Source: Calycina herbarum
Lineage: Eukaryota > Ascomycota > Leotiomycetes > Helotiales > Pezizellaceae
Reading direction: 5' to 3'
NCBI GenBank assembly: GCA_001414485.1
Contig: LLEY01000064.1
Span: 248,001-312,000, forward strand
Length of the DNA: 64,000 nt
The translations under genes were made by a program, and so were the position numbers. Shown piece by piece: positions 1-12,401 of this stretch; positions within the stretch are counted from its first letter, which is position 1, and each line of letters opens with the position of its first letter. The notes beneath the pieces are model-generated. The model ran no database searches, was not told where the DNA came from, and saw nothing but the letters and a program-made list of their open reading frames with translations.

Positions 1-1290
1 TAACCTAGCTTTTCTTAAGTTCTTTTCTTTTAATTATAAGATATAAATAACGCTAGGTTTTAATAGTAGAACCTCTAAAATTCCTCTAAGTACTAGTTAA
101 TGTTTTTTCTAGGTTTTTAAGTATTTTCTAAATATAAGTAATCTAACTATTTAATTAAGTATTTAACCTATTCTTTAATAAGCCTATAGTTAAGAATCCT
201 CTTAACTTTATACTTAGTATTTAGGTTTACTAGTTGAATTTCTATAAGTAGAGCTAGTAGTGCTTCTAGTAGTACTAGTTTAAGTAAGAATATATAGAAT
301 ACTAGGTAGATGTTTATTATCTATAGTAGTACTAATTTATAATTTAAAGGTTCTTTAATTTATTTAATTTTAAATAATCGAAGTTTCTTATAGTCTAGTT
401 TATCGCTTAGTCTTTTAGTATTAATATTCTTCTATAGTAAGTAGACTTTATTCTCCTCTTTTAATATTAGCTTCTAACTTCGTCGTTTGTTATAGTAGTA
501 TGTATTACGTTCTACTACGAACTATAAGTCGTTTATAAGTTCCTTATATAGTCTTTTGATTTTTAAGACCTGAATTCGAGTAAGTTAATTATTATTTATT
601 AAAGATAATAGTTCTTAATATACTATTAATTTATATCTATAGTTAGTATAGAATAGTATAATAAGTATTATTTCTATTATTAAACTGTTATAAGTAAACT
701 ATACTAAAGGTAAGAGTTTAACCTAGTTATCTTACTAGTAGTTTATATAATATTAAAGATATACTTTAACTACTTAATTTATATATTCGTTTCTTCTATT
801 TATCTAAGAGTGAAAAGCTATAGAGAGCTTTCTTTTTATATCTAATTACTTTATAAAGATAATCTAAAATTTTAAAGTAAAGAGTTTATCTCTAGCTAAG
901 AGTATTTCCTCTAGTAGTCTATGTCTTAAAACTACTTCTTTAAGGAATATAAATACTAATTCCTTAGCTATACTTAACTCTATATATAGTACTAAAATTA
1001 TATACTTTATAAATCGTTTTATAATAACTAGGATTAAGTTATACTTAACTCTTGTTATTAGGTCTTTAGATTTTAGTAGTTTAATAATAAAATCTTAAGA
1101 TATTAATTTCTAAGGTATTTATAGTATTAGAGTAGTATCTATCTATTTATATAGTATATAATAGAAAGCCTTATTCTAGGTATAGGTATTATACTCTACT
1201 ATTACTTTCTTCACCACCTTTAATACTTTATTAATATTATAATATTATTTAATTCTCTAAAGAGTTCTTCTAATTCTCTAGTATCTATAA
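1..1290 (-). mobile_element. Ty3/gypsy fragment: integrase C-terminus and chromodomain (RIP-decayed)
   Basis: Read on the minus strand, about 500 down to 100 gives a decayed integrase C-terminal domain followed by a chromodomain-like end of a gypsy polyprotein, with many TAG/TAA stops where Gln codons are expected. The region is a direct, same-orientation repeat of 18930-20090; for example the words around 180-260 recur at 19000-19060. The fragment is open at the left window edge. Similarity to the second copy stops near 1290, where an inverted segment from another copy begins. Confidence 0.75.
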
Positions 1291-1842
1291 GCTAGGATTA
1301 GTAGAAGTAGGAAAGGTAGCTAGCTAGATAGTCTTATTCTTTCTCTTTTCCTTTTCTTTCTCTCTCTCTCTCTCTAACTTATCTTTTGCTTTAGTAGCGT
1401 CTAGCTCTTTAAGAGACTTAAAGCTCTAAGCTAATATATTATTTTACTACTATTAAATAAATTTCTTTTATTTATAAAGACAGAGGATCTTCGCTATTAC
1501 TTCTTTCTCCTTAGCCTCTAACTTTTCCTCTTAATAAGCTAGAGCTTCCTAGCTATTAATAAACTCAGGTTTTCTATTATAGTTTAGATAGCTAGTATAT
1601 ATATATTCTAAGTAGTAGAAAGTAGAGGTTGTTATAATATAGTAATAATCGTTCTTAGTATAAAAAGAGTAGTATATAGCTGTTTTATAGCTAAAATCTT
1701 TTATATATTAAGAAAGGGATATTTGTTATTTAACTTCTATAGAAGTTATAATAAAAGAAGGAGAAGGCTACTAGCTCTCTAATAAATATTTCTTAGGCTA
1801 TGTTTTAAAGTATAGAGACACGCTAGGCTAAGAAGGGGATAG
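1291..1842 (-). pseudogene. Decayed antisense accessory ORF of a gypsy element
   Basis: On the minus strand this stretch reads as a lysine/glutamate-rich, coiled-coil-like protein remnant (about 1520 down to 1330), with a CT-microsatellite at about 1352-1374 encoding alternating Arg/Glu. It ends at a purine-rich tract (1830-1842, aagaaggggatag on the plus strand) directly before a plus-oriented LTR. It therefore lies antisense between the lost pol gene and the 3' LTR of a plus-oriented gypsy copy. The equivalent position in the gypsy at 17905-25031 holds a similar antisense ORF (18440-18890). The function is unknown; assignment rests on position and composition. Confidence 0.45.
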
Positions 1843-2298
1843 TGTTATAAATTACGTTCTATATAAGAAGTCGTCTAGATAGCGCTCTAATAGAATAAGG
1901 TATAATATCTAGGAAATAGAAGGTAATATAGAAGAGAATTAGTAATATAAAGATATTTAAGAATTCTAGGATCTTACTATTAGGAAGACTATTAGATATT
2001 ATATAACTTATATATATTAGAGGTAATTAGTCTAATAACCTCTAAGGATTAGATAGAATTAGAGTAATAAGTACTAACTCTAATAATATAAAGATTCTAT
2101 ATAAGACTAGTACGTCTGCTATTAAATAGAAGCTTCGTACTTAACTTTAGTTATTAATCTTATTATCTTATTTAATATCTTTAATATAAGTAATAAGTTT
2201 ACTTCTAAGTAAACACGCCGGCGTATCTATACTTCTTATCTATATACTAATTATCGAGACTTAGTTACCTTTGTTTAGTTTATTTAAGTTTCGTTATA
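1843..2298 (+). repeat. Gypsy LTR, plus-oriented (456 bp)
   Basis: It begins TGTTATA (TGTTACG before RIP) and ends TTCGTTATA, and is an inverted copy of the LTRs at 17905-18365 and 24592-25031. The flank before it (tagagacacgctag and the purine tract) matches, inverted, the bases right of 18365. That identifies it as the 3' LTR of a plus-oriented copy whose body is missing to the left. Immediately after 2298 the RNase H region of another gypsy on the minus strand starts. Confidence 0.75.
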
Positions 2299-5195
2299 CT
2301 TAAGTACTTTATAGTTAGTATAAATATAGACTTTCTTATATATACTTTATAATTCTAGTCTTTATTCTATAAGCGAGGATAGAATTATAAGTATCTCTTT
2401 ATTATAAATTTTATAATTATACTTAGCTAAGAATATAACCTTACTAAAGTAAGCTACTAGGTACTATTCGCTGTCTACTTACTATTATTATAGTATTCTA
2501 GTAATTATTATATCTAAGACGTCTATCTCGATTATCGTAGAAAGCTTTAGAGAGTAATAGCAAAGAACTAGTACTATTATAAGATATTCTTTTAGCTTTT
2601 TAAAAGCGTTTTAGTAGCTTTTATTAAAGTTAAAAAGTACGTTATTCTTTATAAGATATATAAGTAGTTTTATAATAATTCTATAATTATATATAAACCT
2701 CTAGTAGAAGTTATAAAAGCCTAGAAAGCTTTAAACGTCTTTTACTATATCTAGTACTTACTAATTCTAGACTACTATAACTTTTTCTAGATCTACTTTA
2801 ATACTATTAGTTCTAATAATAAAGCTAAGATATTTTATCTTCTTAATATTAAATTTATATTTCTTAATATCTACTTATAAGCTAGTATCTTATAGTTACT
2901 AAAGGACTTTTTATATATATTCCTTATACTTTAATATATTTAAAGAATAGATAAGAATATTATCTATATAAGTAGAGTAGAAATTATCTAAATAGTTAAA
3001 AAGTACGTTATTTATATACTACTAGTATATAGATAGTCTATTTATAAGTCTAAAGAGTAGAACCTTATACTTATACGTTCTATAATATATATAGAAAGTA
3101 GTTAGTTCTTTAGAATTAGGATCTATTCGTATATAATAGAAAGCTTAATAGATATCGAGTTTTATAAAGATATAAGCTTAACTAATATAGGTTAGCGTTT
3201 TATTAATAAGAGGAAGTAGATAGTAGTTTTTTTAAGTAAGGTTATTAAGCTTCTAGAAGTTAATATAAAAGCGTAATCTTCTGTCTATCTTCTTAATAAA
3301 TAGTACTAGAGTAGTAAAAGAGGACTAGCTATACTCTATAAATCTCTTATAAAGGTTATCTAAGATATATTCCTTTATAGTAAGTAGTTCTTTAGTTAAC
3401 ATCTTATATAGTAGAGAATATTTAAGAGTATCTATTCCTTCTAGCTATATTTTATAGTTATAATATTAGTAAGATAGTAGAGTATCTAAAGCTTCTTTTA
3501 AGAATATATCTATAAAATCTATATACTTCTCTAGAACCTCTAGTATTATCTAGTCTTCTTCTTAACTAGCTATAGTACTATTAATCTTATATAAGCTAGT
3601 AGTAAACATGTTACTATATTTCTAAAGTAAATAGTAGTATATTCCTATAGTAGATATAGTAGAGATATTAATTATTATAGAAGGTTCTTACTTTAGAAAG
3701 AGCTTTTGTTAATAGACTAGAGTAAGTACTTTCTTAGGTAATCTCTTAAGTTCCTGTTTTATAATCTAGTATTATACTTATATAAAAGACTAGTAGTTGC
3801 TTTTATAGATTATAGATATATATTCTAGATATTCTATTATACTAAGTTCTAGAATAGATTAGCTATTCTGTCTCTATAATTCGTCTACTTCTATTATAAG
3901 GTTACGAGCGTCTATCTGATTCTAATAAAAGAGTATAAAGTCCTTAGAAAGAATAGCTTTATAGAAGAGAGAGATAAGCTATTAAGTAGAGAAGTAAGGC
4001 TTAAGTTTCTCTAGCTAGAGTAACTTTTAATAAGTTATATTAATATTAATATAAAAGTATTTAAAGAACTTTTAGCTAAGGATAACGTTATATAATCCTA
4101 GGTCTAGTAGAATAAAAAGTATATTAAAGAATTTATAGCTATCTAATATATAATTAGAGAGAAGGTAGTAAGTAGCTTTTCTACTAATCTCTCTATTATA
4201 TCTACGAATCTTTATAAGTATAGAAAGTCTTTTTATTTTAAGAATATAGAACTTCGCTAAGTCGTAGCTGAATTAGACGTCTATAAAAGAGAATATATTT
4301 ACTCTAAGGTTACTAAGAGTAGTAGTTTATATACTATATCTATTAATTATTATTATACTAGGTAAAGTAAACGCTTTTCTACTAACTAATAACTATAGAT
4401 TAATCTTAGAGAGATTAATCCTATATTTACCTAAGGTGAAGTCTTCTCTTAAGTATAGTCGTTTCCTAACTTAGATCTAGCTTCTTCTTTCTTCTCTAGC
4501 TCGCTTAAGTCTACTTTCTTATAGACTCTTAGCTATAGACAGAACTTGATATAATAGCTAACTTCTCTATAGTTATAATATATATTAGTAGAGAGGTAAA
4601 TACTAGCTATATAAGTAGGAATTTCTAAAGAACGTGTAGCTATAGCCGTAGTCGTAACTATAGCTATAGTAGGTAGATACTTACTTATACGTTTTCTAGT
4701 CTTTTCTTCTATAATATCTTATAGGTCGTTGTCGACGCTACTAGTAAGAGTATAACAGAGGTCTATATCTCTCTTAGCTTAAAGTCTAATAATAGTAAGA
4801 GCTTGTCAAAGGTTAATAGTTAACTTATTAATATAATAGTACGAATTAGATACTACTATAAAAGAGGTATATAGAAGTACGTTCGATAGAATAATATATC
4901 CGAATACTAGGCTCTAATATAAAGAAACGGACTAAATTAGTCCTTTTCTTAAGAGAGAGTAAGAGTATCTATATATAAGAGAGCCGGATAATAACAAAAG
5001 TCTATACTAATTCGGTTCTAATAATCTCGAAACTAAACCTATACTATAATCCCGTTCTGTAACTATCTATACCGTACTATACTCGGTATATATTCTTAGC
5101 TATTCTAATAGCTAGGTAGTTCTATTAATAGCTAGCTATTATAATTAAAAAAGTCGTTAATTCTATCTTACTTTAGAGCTCTAGACTCGTCTACT
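2299..5195 (-). mobile_element. Ty3/gypsy retrotransposon remnant A (RNase H, RT, gag)
   Basis: Minus-strand reading shows RNase H-like sequence at about 2400-2299 and a gypsy reverse transcriptase at about 3260-2850, including the palm order KLD, then YKVLPFGL-like, then Y-[IL]-D-D at the catalytic site (about 2950). A gag zinc-knuckle relic (CCHC with C to Y changes) lies near 4600-4540. Gln codons appear as TAA/TAG throughout. Integrase is not attached: the pol reading stops at 2299 where the LTR abuts. Bases 4900-5195 probably include its own 5' end, but I could not fix an LTR boundary. It differs in gag from the gypsies at 10976-25031. Confidence 0.7.
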
Positions 5196-5325
5196 TATAA
5201 CGAAACTTAAATAAACTAAACAAAGATAACTAAGTCTCGAAGGTTAGTATATAGATAAGAAGTATAGATACGCCGAGTTGCTTACTTAGAAGTAAACTCG
5301 TTACTTTATATTAAAGATATTTATT
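5196..5325 (-). repeat. Truncated gypsy LTR fragment (minus orientation)
   Basis: The 130 bases match the left part of the LTR at 17905-18365 (start tataacgaaacttaaataaa) almost base for base, then diverge abruptly after about 5325 where the copia-like unit begins. Only the 3' part of the LTR, in minus orientation, is present. It is probably a remnant cut by a later insertion or deletion. Confidence 0.7.
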
Positions 5326-5329
5326 AGTT

Positions 5330-8300
5330 TAACTTAGTAGTTAATAGCTTGATATAAAAAGAGTATATTATTATTATAACTATCGTTGATATATACCGAG
5401 TATAAGCTATACTCGGTTTTGCTTAAATACCTGCTCTCCTCGCTAAGCGAGACGGGCACGTGAAAGTGCTAACCACTTTTATATACCGACACTAGCACTT
5501 CTTCAAAGTCGGTGAAAGTAGTACTCTAAAAATCATTAAAAATCGGTCTTATTCTCTCTAACTAGATATAGTACTTAGTTCTATAACCTAGATTACTCCT
5601 CGTTTCATTCTACCTATTCTATAACTCTTATATCTAGCTTATTTATATCGATTAGCCTTTATAGAGCGTTATAACAGCTCCTTTTCGTTATAGTATCTAT
5701 AGAGTTGCTTTTGCCGTCTATCTACTTAATTTCGTCGATCTCTCTTAGCTTATATACCTCTCTTAGATATATAACGTCGATTATTAGACGCTTCTCTTTA
5801 GGAGTTTCTAGTTTAGCTATATACTCGTAAATAGACTTCGAGTTAGTATATATAATAAGAGAGATTTTAAAGGAAAGGATACTTTCTAGGGTTAATTTAA
5901 TAGAAGTAGCGACGTCGTAGCTAGAGCTTATAATATATAATTCCGAGCCTAAAACGCTGCGAGTTACACGCTTATACTTAGTAGAAGACTAATATAGAAT
6001 GTTAGTATTATTATCCTTATCTATAAGTGTAATTATATATCTAATTTAGAATAAGAGGTCCTTGTTATTTATAAAAGATCTATCTATAAAAGCGTAGAGT
6101 TTAAGCGAGTCCTTATCTAATTTGACGTATATAAGGCCTCTTATAGCATTGTCGATTTGCTACTAAATACGTTTGTTAAGAAGGTTAATATCGTTCTTTT
6201 ACGGATCGGTTATTTAGACAGCGTAGGCTAGATCAAATACAGCTTATAGTTATAATACAGTTACTAGATATACCTCTCGAGCTCTCTAAGCAACGTATTA
6301 ATCTTTAGTAGATACTATACGAGATAATCCCTTTATATTAACAGTTTTAGCTAGCGACTTTTATACTAAGTTTAAGTTCTTAGTATAATCCTAGGAAAGC
6401 GATATTAAGCCGTCTTAATACTTAGTAATAAGGCCTCTATTAAACTTGATTAGGTAATCTATCGTAAGTTATTCCCTTTCCTTAGATAAGAAGCTAGCTT
6501 CCTTAATTACTTATTCTTCTTTAGTAAGAAAGGCGGCATTTACAAGTATAAAGATATCGTTAGTTTAAAGTCCTATTATATAAAAAAAGTTACTTTCTTT
6601 AGTATATAAAAGACAGAGGTCGAAAGTGGATTAGAGTATAGAAAGCTTATCTATATAGTACTTCTAGTATATTATAAACTAGTAGTTACTAGCTTCTAGA
6701 ATACTATATAAGAGCTTAATTACTTCAAAGAATAAACCCTCCTACTATAGATATCTCTTTAGCAGACGTACGAAGAACTTCCGATTTAGTTCCGTTATAG
6801 ATTAAGTATATACTTATATAATATCTCGACTCTATACTTAAAGTCTTAGAAAGATAGTTATTAGTACTAGTATTATCCTTTAACTAACTCTTTAGATAGT
6901 AGAGGCTTAAGTAAGTACTAGTAACTTCCTAGTATTATTATATACTTAGATAACTAGCCTTAACTTTATAAAAGCAAGTACTATGCTCTTAAGCTTAATA
7001 TTATCAACGAATCGAGATCTAAAGATTCTAGTATCTAAAGACAGTTCTTTCTAAGTAATTATCTTAAATACGTTATAGTCTATAAGACCGTTGATTTCCT
7101 TTTAGTATAACTCGACGTAAATTATACTATCGTTGGCTATAAATACTTTAATATCGTAGTTGTCTTCTATAGAGAAGATAAAGGTCTCGATATCGGTTAA
7201 AGTAACGTATTCCTTAGTATTATTATCTAAGGCCTCGACGTCTATCTCTTATATTAGAGTATTAGAAGACTAGTATAGCCTTAGATACTTTCGTAGTCTT
7301 CCTCGTCTACGTTTTTGTTATAAACTTAATATCTAGTTCGAAAGTAGATCCTGATTCGATAGTAATTCTAGTAGATCTATATAAGTATTCTAACGTTCTA
7401 GAAGTTAGAGTTAATAACAGGTTCGAGGTCGAACTAGGAGTTCCTAGTTATAAGTTTATAGGTGTAGTTAAGCCTCCTCGTCGTTCGAGTATTAACAGAC
7501 GTTTTTATAGTATATTATACTCTTATAGTATACTATACTTAGTTTAAGAGTTAAGGGTTCTTTTAAGTATAATCTTACTACTGTAGATCTAAACCTTATA
7601 GGTCTACTTAGTAGTATTATAATATAATCCTCGTTGTCTATTTCTTATAATAGAAAGAGTCCTATCTAGGACTTCTTATATTCTTACTAAACAAGGACTT
7701 CTATATTAGTAGCAAGTCCTTAATTCTATTAGGTAATAGACTATTCTAGATATAAAGTGTATTATTAACTTATCGTTTTATAAGTAGTCTACGAGCTTTC
7801 TTAGTAGCCTTCTTATATGTTTTAGACCTTTATAATATTAATTATAATAGAGCGTTACTCTTAGCTATATAGGGATAGGCGCCGTATACTAGTAAGATAG
7901 GAACTAATCTATTTAGTCCTACTATATCGTTGATAGCTTTAAATACTATTTATAGTACTAAAGTCTTTATAAGTTCTAGCTATTATTCCTAGATAATCGA
8001 GTATATACGCCTAATTAGTCTATAGTAATATTCTACTATACTAATCGAGTTATATACCTTAACTAGTACTGTCTTAACTTTAATTCCTATTAAGTTAGTA
8101 TATTCTTTGAATTTCTTAGTAACGAAGTTCTTCTCTTCGTCTATAGTAATATAATCCGAGGGTTCTAAGTAGGTGTTTATCTAACACTTCTAGAGAATCT
8201 CCTAAGCGCTCTTTACACTTATATCTAGTAAAAACTCCCTAGCTTAGTATCGAGTTACTTAGTCTATAATATATAGAACTGCCTTTCCTTCTAGGAAGAA

Positions 8301-10740
8301 GATATCTATAATTATATTATAATTAAACTCGATATTATCGTAGAGTGTAAACTTAAACCAGCTAAGTAACTTTCTATGCTTTTAGTAGTATTTATAATAT
8401 CTTATAAGATGTTATAGTATATCTTAATCGACATCGTAACTAGCCTTCTCTAGTATACGTTATAAACGTAGTATTAAGAGGTAGCCGAACCGTCTATATA
8501 GGCGGTAGATATCGACTTCTAATAAGTAATATAGTAATTCCTAGATAAGATTATATATAGCTTTATCCTAAAGAAGGAAAGAATATCTAAACCGTCTTAT
8601 AATATTAAAGCGTTTAGTCTCTCTTCTCTTACTATCTTCTTATATAAGAACATTTTTAAGGTTATTTAGTAAGATATATAACTTATCTATATTATTAATA
8701 TATAAGATTAGTAGTATATCTGATTATATAATATAGAATTCCGTATAACTAATAGGTATACTAATAGTAATTAAGCTAAGAGAAGAGGTAAAACTCTTAT
8801 TAAACTAGATATTAAACTATCTCTTAATACTTTTATTAATTAGAATATTATTAACGTGTTTACTATAAGCGAGGTATTAATCGTATTTAACACTCGACTT
8901 CCGTACTACTCTAGTATTAATTATAACTCTAAAAAAGTAATCCTCTACGTACTTTTTAGCTATAGAGGTAAACACTTCTTTAGTAAATTAGCTGTCTCTT
9001 TTAGAAGTAGCGTCTAGGATCGATAGTAGAATATATCCGTAGGATAAGTGCTTTTGTACTAGACTTATTAAATTAGCTATAAGAGTTTAAGTACTTAAGT
9101 TATTAATTCGTTCTATAGAAGTAACTAAGTAGTAGATAACCTCGTCTTCTAAGTTACTATCGTTAGTAGACAAGGCAACTGTCTAAAGAGTTTCTACTAT
9201 ATCCTCTTCTTCTATACGTTCTATACTTATAATATACGTACGGTATACTTTCTTAATAAAGGTACCGTTCTTACTACGGAAGCTGGTTTTGTTACTCTTT
9301 TACTATTTAGTAAAGTAACGATCCTGTTCTTCCTAAGTATAGTTCTAGGATCGGTGGCCTTTCTTATCGTATACGTAATACTTATTACATTTAGGTCTAC
9401 GGTTCTAGTTATCGTTGTTGTTGCTATACTTATAGAAGTAACGATCTGTTATTAAGGTCTCGGGGTTTAAGTTATAGTAGTAAGATATTAAAGTCTCGGT
9501 GCTTTTGTAGCTTACTTCGTAGTTACGAATAGAGCTTCTTAAGAGCGTAATAGTACTCTAGAGAGAGGAATTCTAGGGTAGGGTTAAGCACGCGTTCTAG
9601 TATTCTAGTACTTCCTTATATATTATAAGTAACTTGTTAGTTAATTAGCTATTACTTTATATATCCTCTAGAAGACTATATCGTAGTTCTTCTAGCTTAG
9701 AAAGCATAGCTTTAAAGTACTCGCTTAGCGTTTTGTCTAAGTATTCTAGCTTAGCTTTAGTCTATAGTAGTATAGTACGGTTCTATTTAGACGATTAGCT
9801 TCTAGTATATAGTTCGTCTTCGAAGTACGTCTAGATAGCAGTAGAAAGGAATTTATAAGATTAATTCTTTTCGTCTTTAAATATACTTATATAGAAGTGA
9901 TTAGATACTTAACCTTTAAGTATAATCGGGAAAGCTAGGTTATATACTAAAGCCGGTATACTATAACGTTTGTATATATCCTTGAAGATAATCGATTTAA
10001 GTTTGAAGTTATCTCTCTTACTTCTATACTTCTATTCTTCTAAGTATAACTTTATAAGATTACCGAGTAACCGTAAGTAATCCTAGCTATATTTGCCTGG
10101 TAGTAGTATTATAGGAATAGGAATATTGTTTATTAAGAGAATATACTTTAGAGGAATACTATTTATAGAGAAGTTATTTAAAGGAATGTTTATCGAGGTA
10201 GAAGGTTTCTAGTATCCCGTTTATAGCTTAGGGAATCGGTTAGAGTGTTCTTTAGTATAGTCGTATCTTACTCTTATCTCTTATAATTAAATTTATTACT
10301 TTTATACTTAAGCTCTTAATTCTAAGATAGGCTATTTAGGCTTTTCGAGTTCTTAGGACGTGTTATAAAGTGCTTTCGCTATAGTCGCCTTATACCTACT
10401 TATTTCTACCTATACGTCTCTATTACGTAGTAGCTTACGTATTTAGATAAGAGTACTTCTTTCTATACTTATAAACTTGGATTTAGACTATTCGTTAAAG
10501 TATATAAGATATATCTCCTAGAGATAATCGTCGTCTATACCCTCGACGTTGTATTCTATAATCTTTTCTTTTATAAAAGCCGTAGCTCTCTTACTCTTAG
10601 CCTAAGACGATAGTAGTACTATAGTATAGTAGTATAAAAGCCGAACGTGTTATTAAAAGTATTAAGATAATCGAAAGTAGTAAAAGAAACGAAAGTAGTT
10701 ATAAAATCGACGGTAGACGATACTACTAGTAGTATATAAG
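5330..10740 (-). mobile_element. Ty1/copia retrotransposon remnant (gag to RNase H, RIP-decayed)
   Basis: On the minus strand a copia-type order is visible. A gag N-terminal region lies at about 10,620-10,400, a zinc knuckle of C-x2-C-x3-GH-x4-C type at about 9440-9360, integrase and RT relics through the middle, and a copia RNase H C-terminus (DGKxN-like end) near 5760-5700. Stops replace many Gln codons, but CpG words remain more frequent than in the gypsy copies, so RIP looks lighter. I could not delimit LTRs. Small palindromes at 5393-5420 (accgagtat/atactcggt) and 5443-5456 may belong to its 3' LTR. Confidence 0.7.
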
Positions 10741-10975
10741 TAAGATATAGTAGACTAGTACTAGTAAGAGTAGATACTAGTAAGAGTAAGTACTAGTAAG
10801 GGTAAGTAGAAGTAAGAGTAAGTAGAAGTAAGAGTAAGTAGAATAGAATACTATTATTTATTAAACGTAGCTTATAGAAGTAGGCTAGATAATCTAGATT
10901 ATCCGAGGTTATCTTATATAGCTTATTAGAGTCGAACGGCCTTCTACGAGTTGTTCTACTAGTGGTTGTAGTTGT
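10741..10975. repeat. Short tandem repeat (agtaagagtaagtaga-type) and junction
   Basis: From about 10,752 to 10,842 the sequence is an imperfect tandem array of a 15-18 base unit built on agtaagagtaagta with ctagtaagag variants, five to six units long. The following 10,843-10,975 is unassigned; it may hold the 5' LTR of the copia element. At 10,976 similarity to the gypsy RT at 21,120 begins abruptly. Confidence 0.6.
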
Positions 10976-12401
10976 CTATAATAGATTACTATTACTCTTA
11001 GAAGATCTCTTAAAATGTTATTATTTTATCTCTAATATATAACTAGTATATTATATAGTCTAAATAGTATAACTATATATTTATATAGATCTAATAGTAA
11101 AGCGAATACTATTTTCTATTTATTTCTAACTTTTATTTATATAAGTTTATAAGCGTTTTATTAATCTAGTTTTATAAATCGTACTACCTTTTCTAACTTA
11201 TCTTATAAGTATTAGCTAGTTAGTAGTAGATAAGCGTTCTTAACTATAGCGTTATTAACTTCTCTATAATTAATATATACTCTTCTATCTAGGTTATTCT
11301 TTTTCTTAATAATAAGTATATTTAAGGTAATTAGTAACTTAGATTTTCTAATATATCTCTTTTTAATACCTTCTTTTATATAACTTTCTATTCTTTATAG
11401 ACTTTTCTAGTTATATAACCGAAGCTTTTACTTTAAGAGGTAATAACCCTCTTTTAATTTAATCTTATAATTTTATAAGTAATGTTCTAGTAAAGCTTAT
11501 AAGTCTTCTAGGTTTTTGAATAATACTTTAAATTCTCTATACTATATAGGTATTTTATTATTAGCTGTCTTACTAACTTATAAAGGACTCTAGACTAGGT
11601 ATTCTAATATATTAGAAGAGGTAGCGCTAACCTTGTTCTAGCTTTATAGTTATAATTATAAACCTATATAATTATATTAACTAAAGGTTATTATTTAAGC
11701 CTTCTAATTAATTTCTAGATTATATTCTTAAATCTATAGTATACTGAGTATTACTTCTTTACTCTCTATTTTAATACTATTAAATTATATATTAGAGTAA
11801 TATCCTTTAATATTAACTTTTATTAGAATAGTTTATTAATTAATAATTCTATTCTAGTATATAACATCTATTTTATTAACTACCCCTAGCTAGTATAGTC
11901 TTATACCTTTGATTAGAACGTTTAGCTTCTTTAGAGCTATTAAGAAAAGGAAATTACTTGTTATTCTAGAGTTAATTAAGACTTAGAGTTCCTTTCCTCT
12001 TATCTTTACTATTATTATAAGTTAATTTTCTTTTATAGTAGTATAAATTTCTAGTTTAATATAATAAACCTAAAATCTTTATTTACTAGTATCTCTTTTC
12101 TAAGATACTAGGAAGAATATTACCTTTTTATTATTAGAAAAGGCTATCTTATATATTAGACTATCTTCTATAGTTCTCTTAGGTTTTAGAAGAGTCTTAA
12201 TAAAGTATTTCTTTATTAACTAGTCTAATATAGTATACGGTTTATAATAAACTTATTTAATAGTTACTTCTTATAAGATTTTAGTAACCTATTATTCGCC
12301 TTCTACTAGTTAGTAAAATTCTTAGATTAGAGTAGCTTATAGGTTTACTTAAACAACTTTAAACATCTACTAATTACTTAATCTCTTAAATAATATTACT
12401 A

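Noticed and set aside
1..60. Possible telomere because of the opening taacct
   Set aside because: The word occurs once; there is no TTAGGG-type tandem array.
10752..10842. Tandem units considered as a CRISPR-like array
   Set aside because: Units are contiguous without unique spacers and vary in length; this is a eukaryotic minisatellite at a transposon border.
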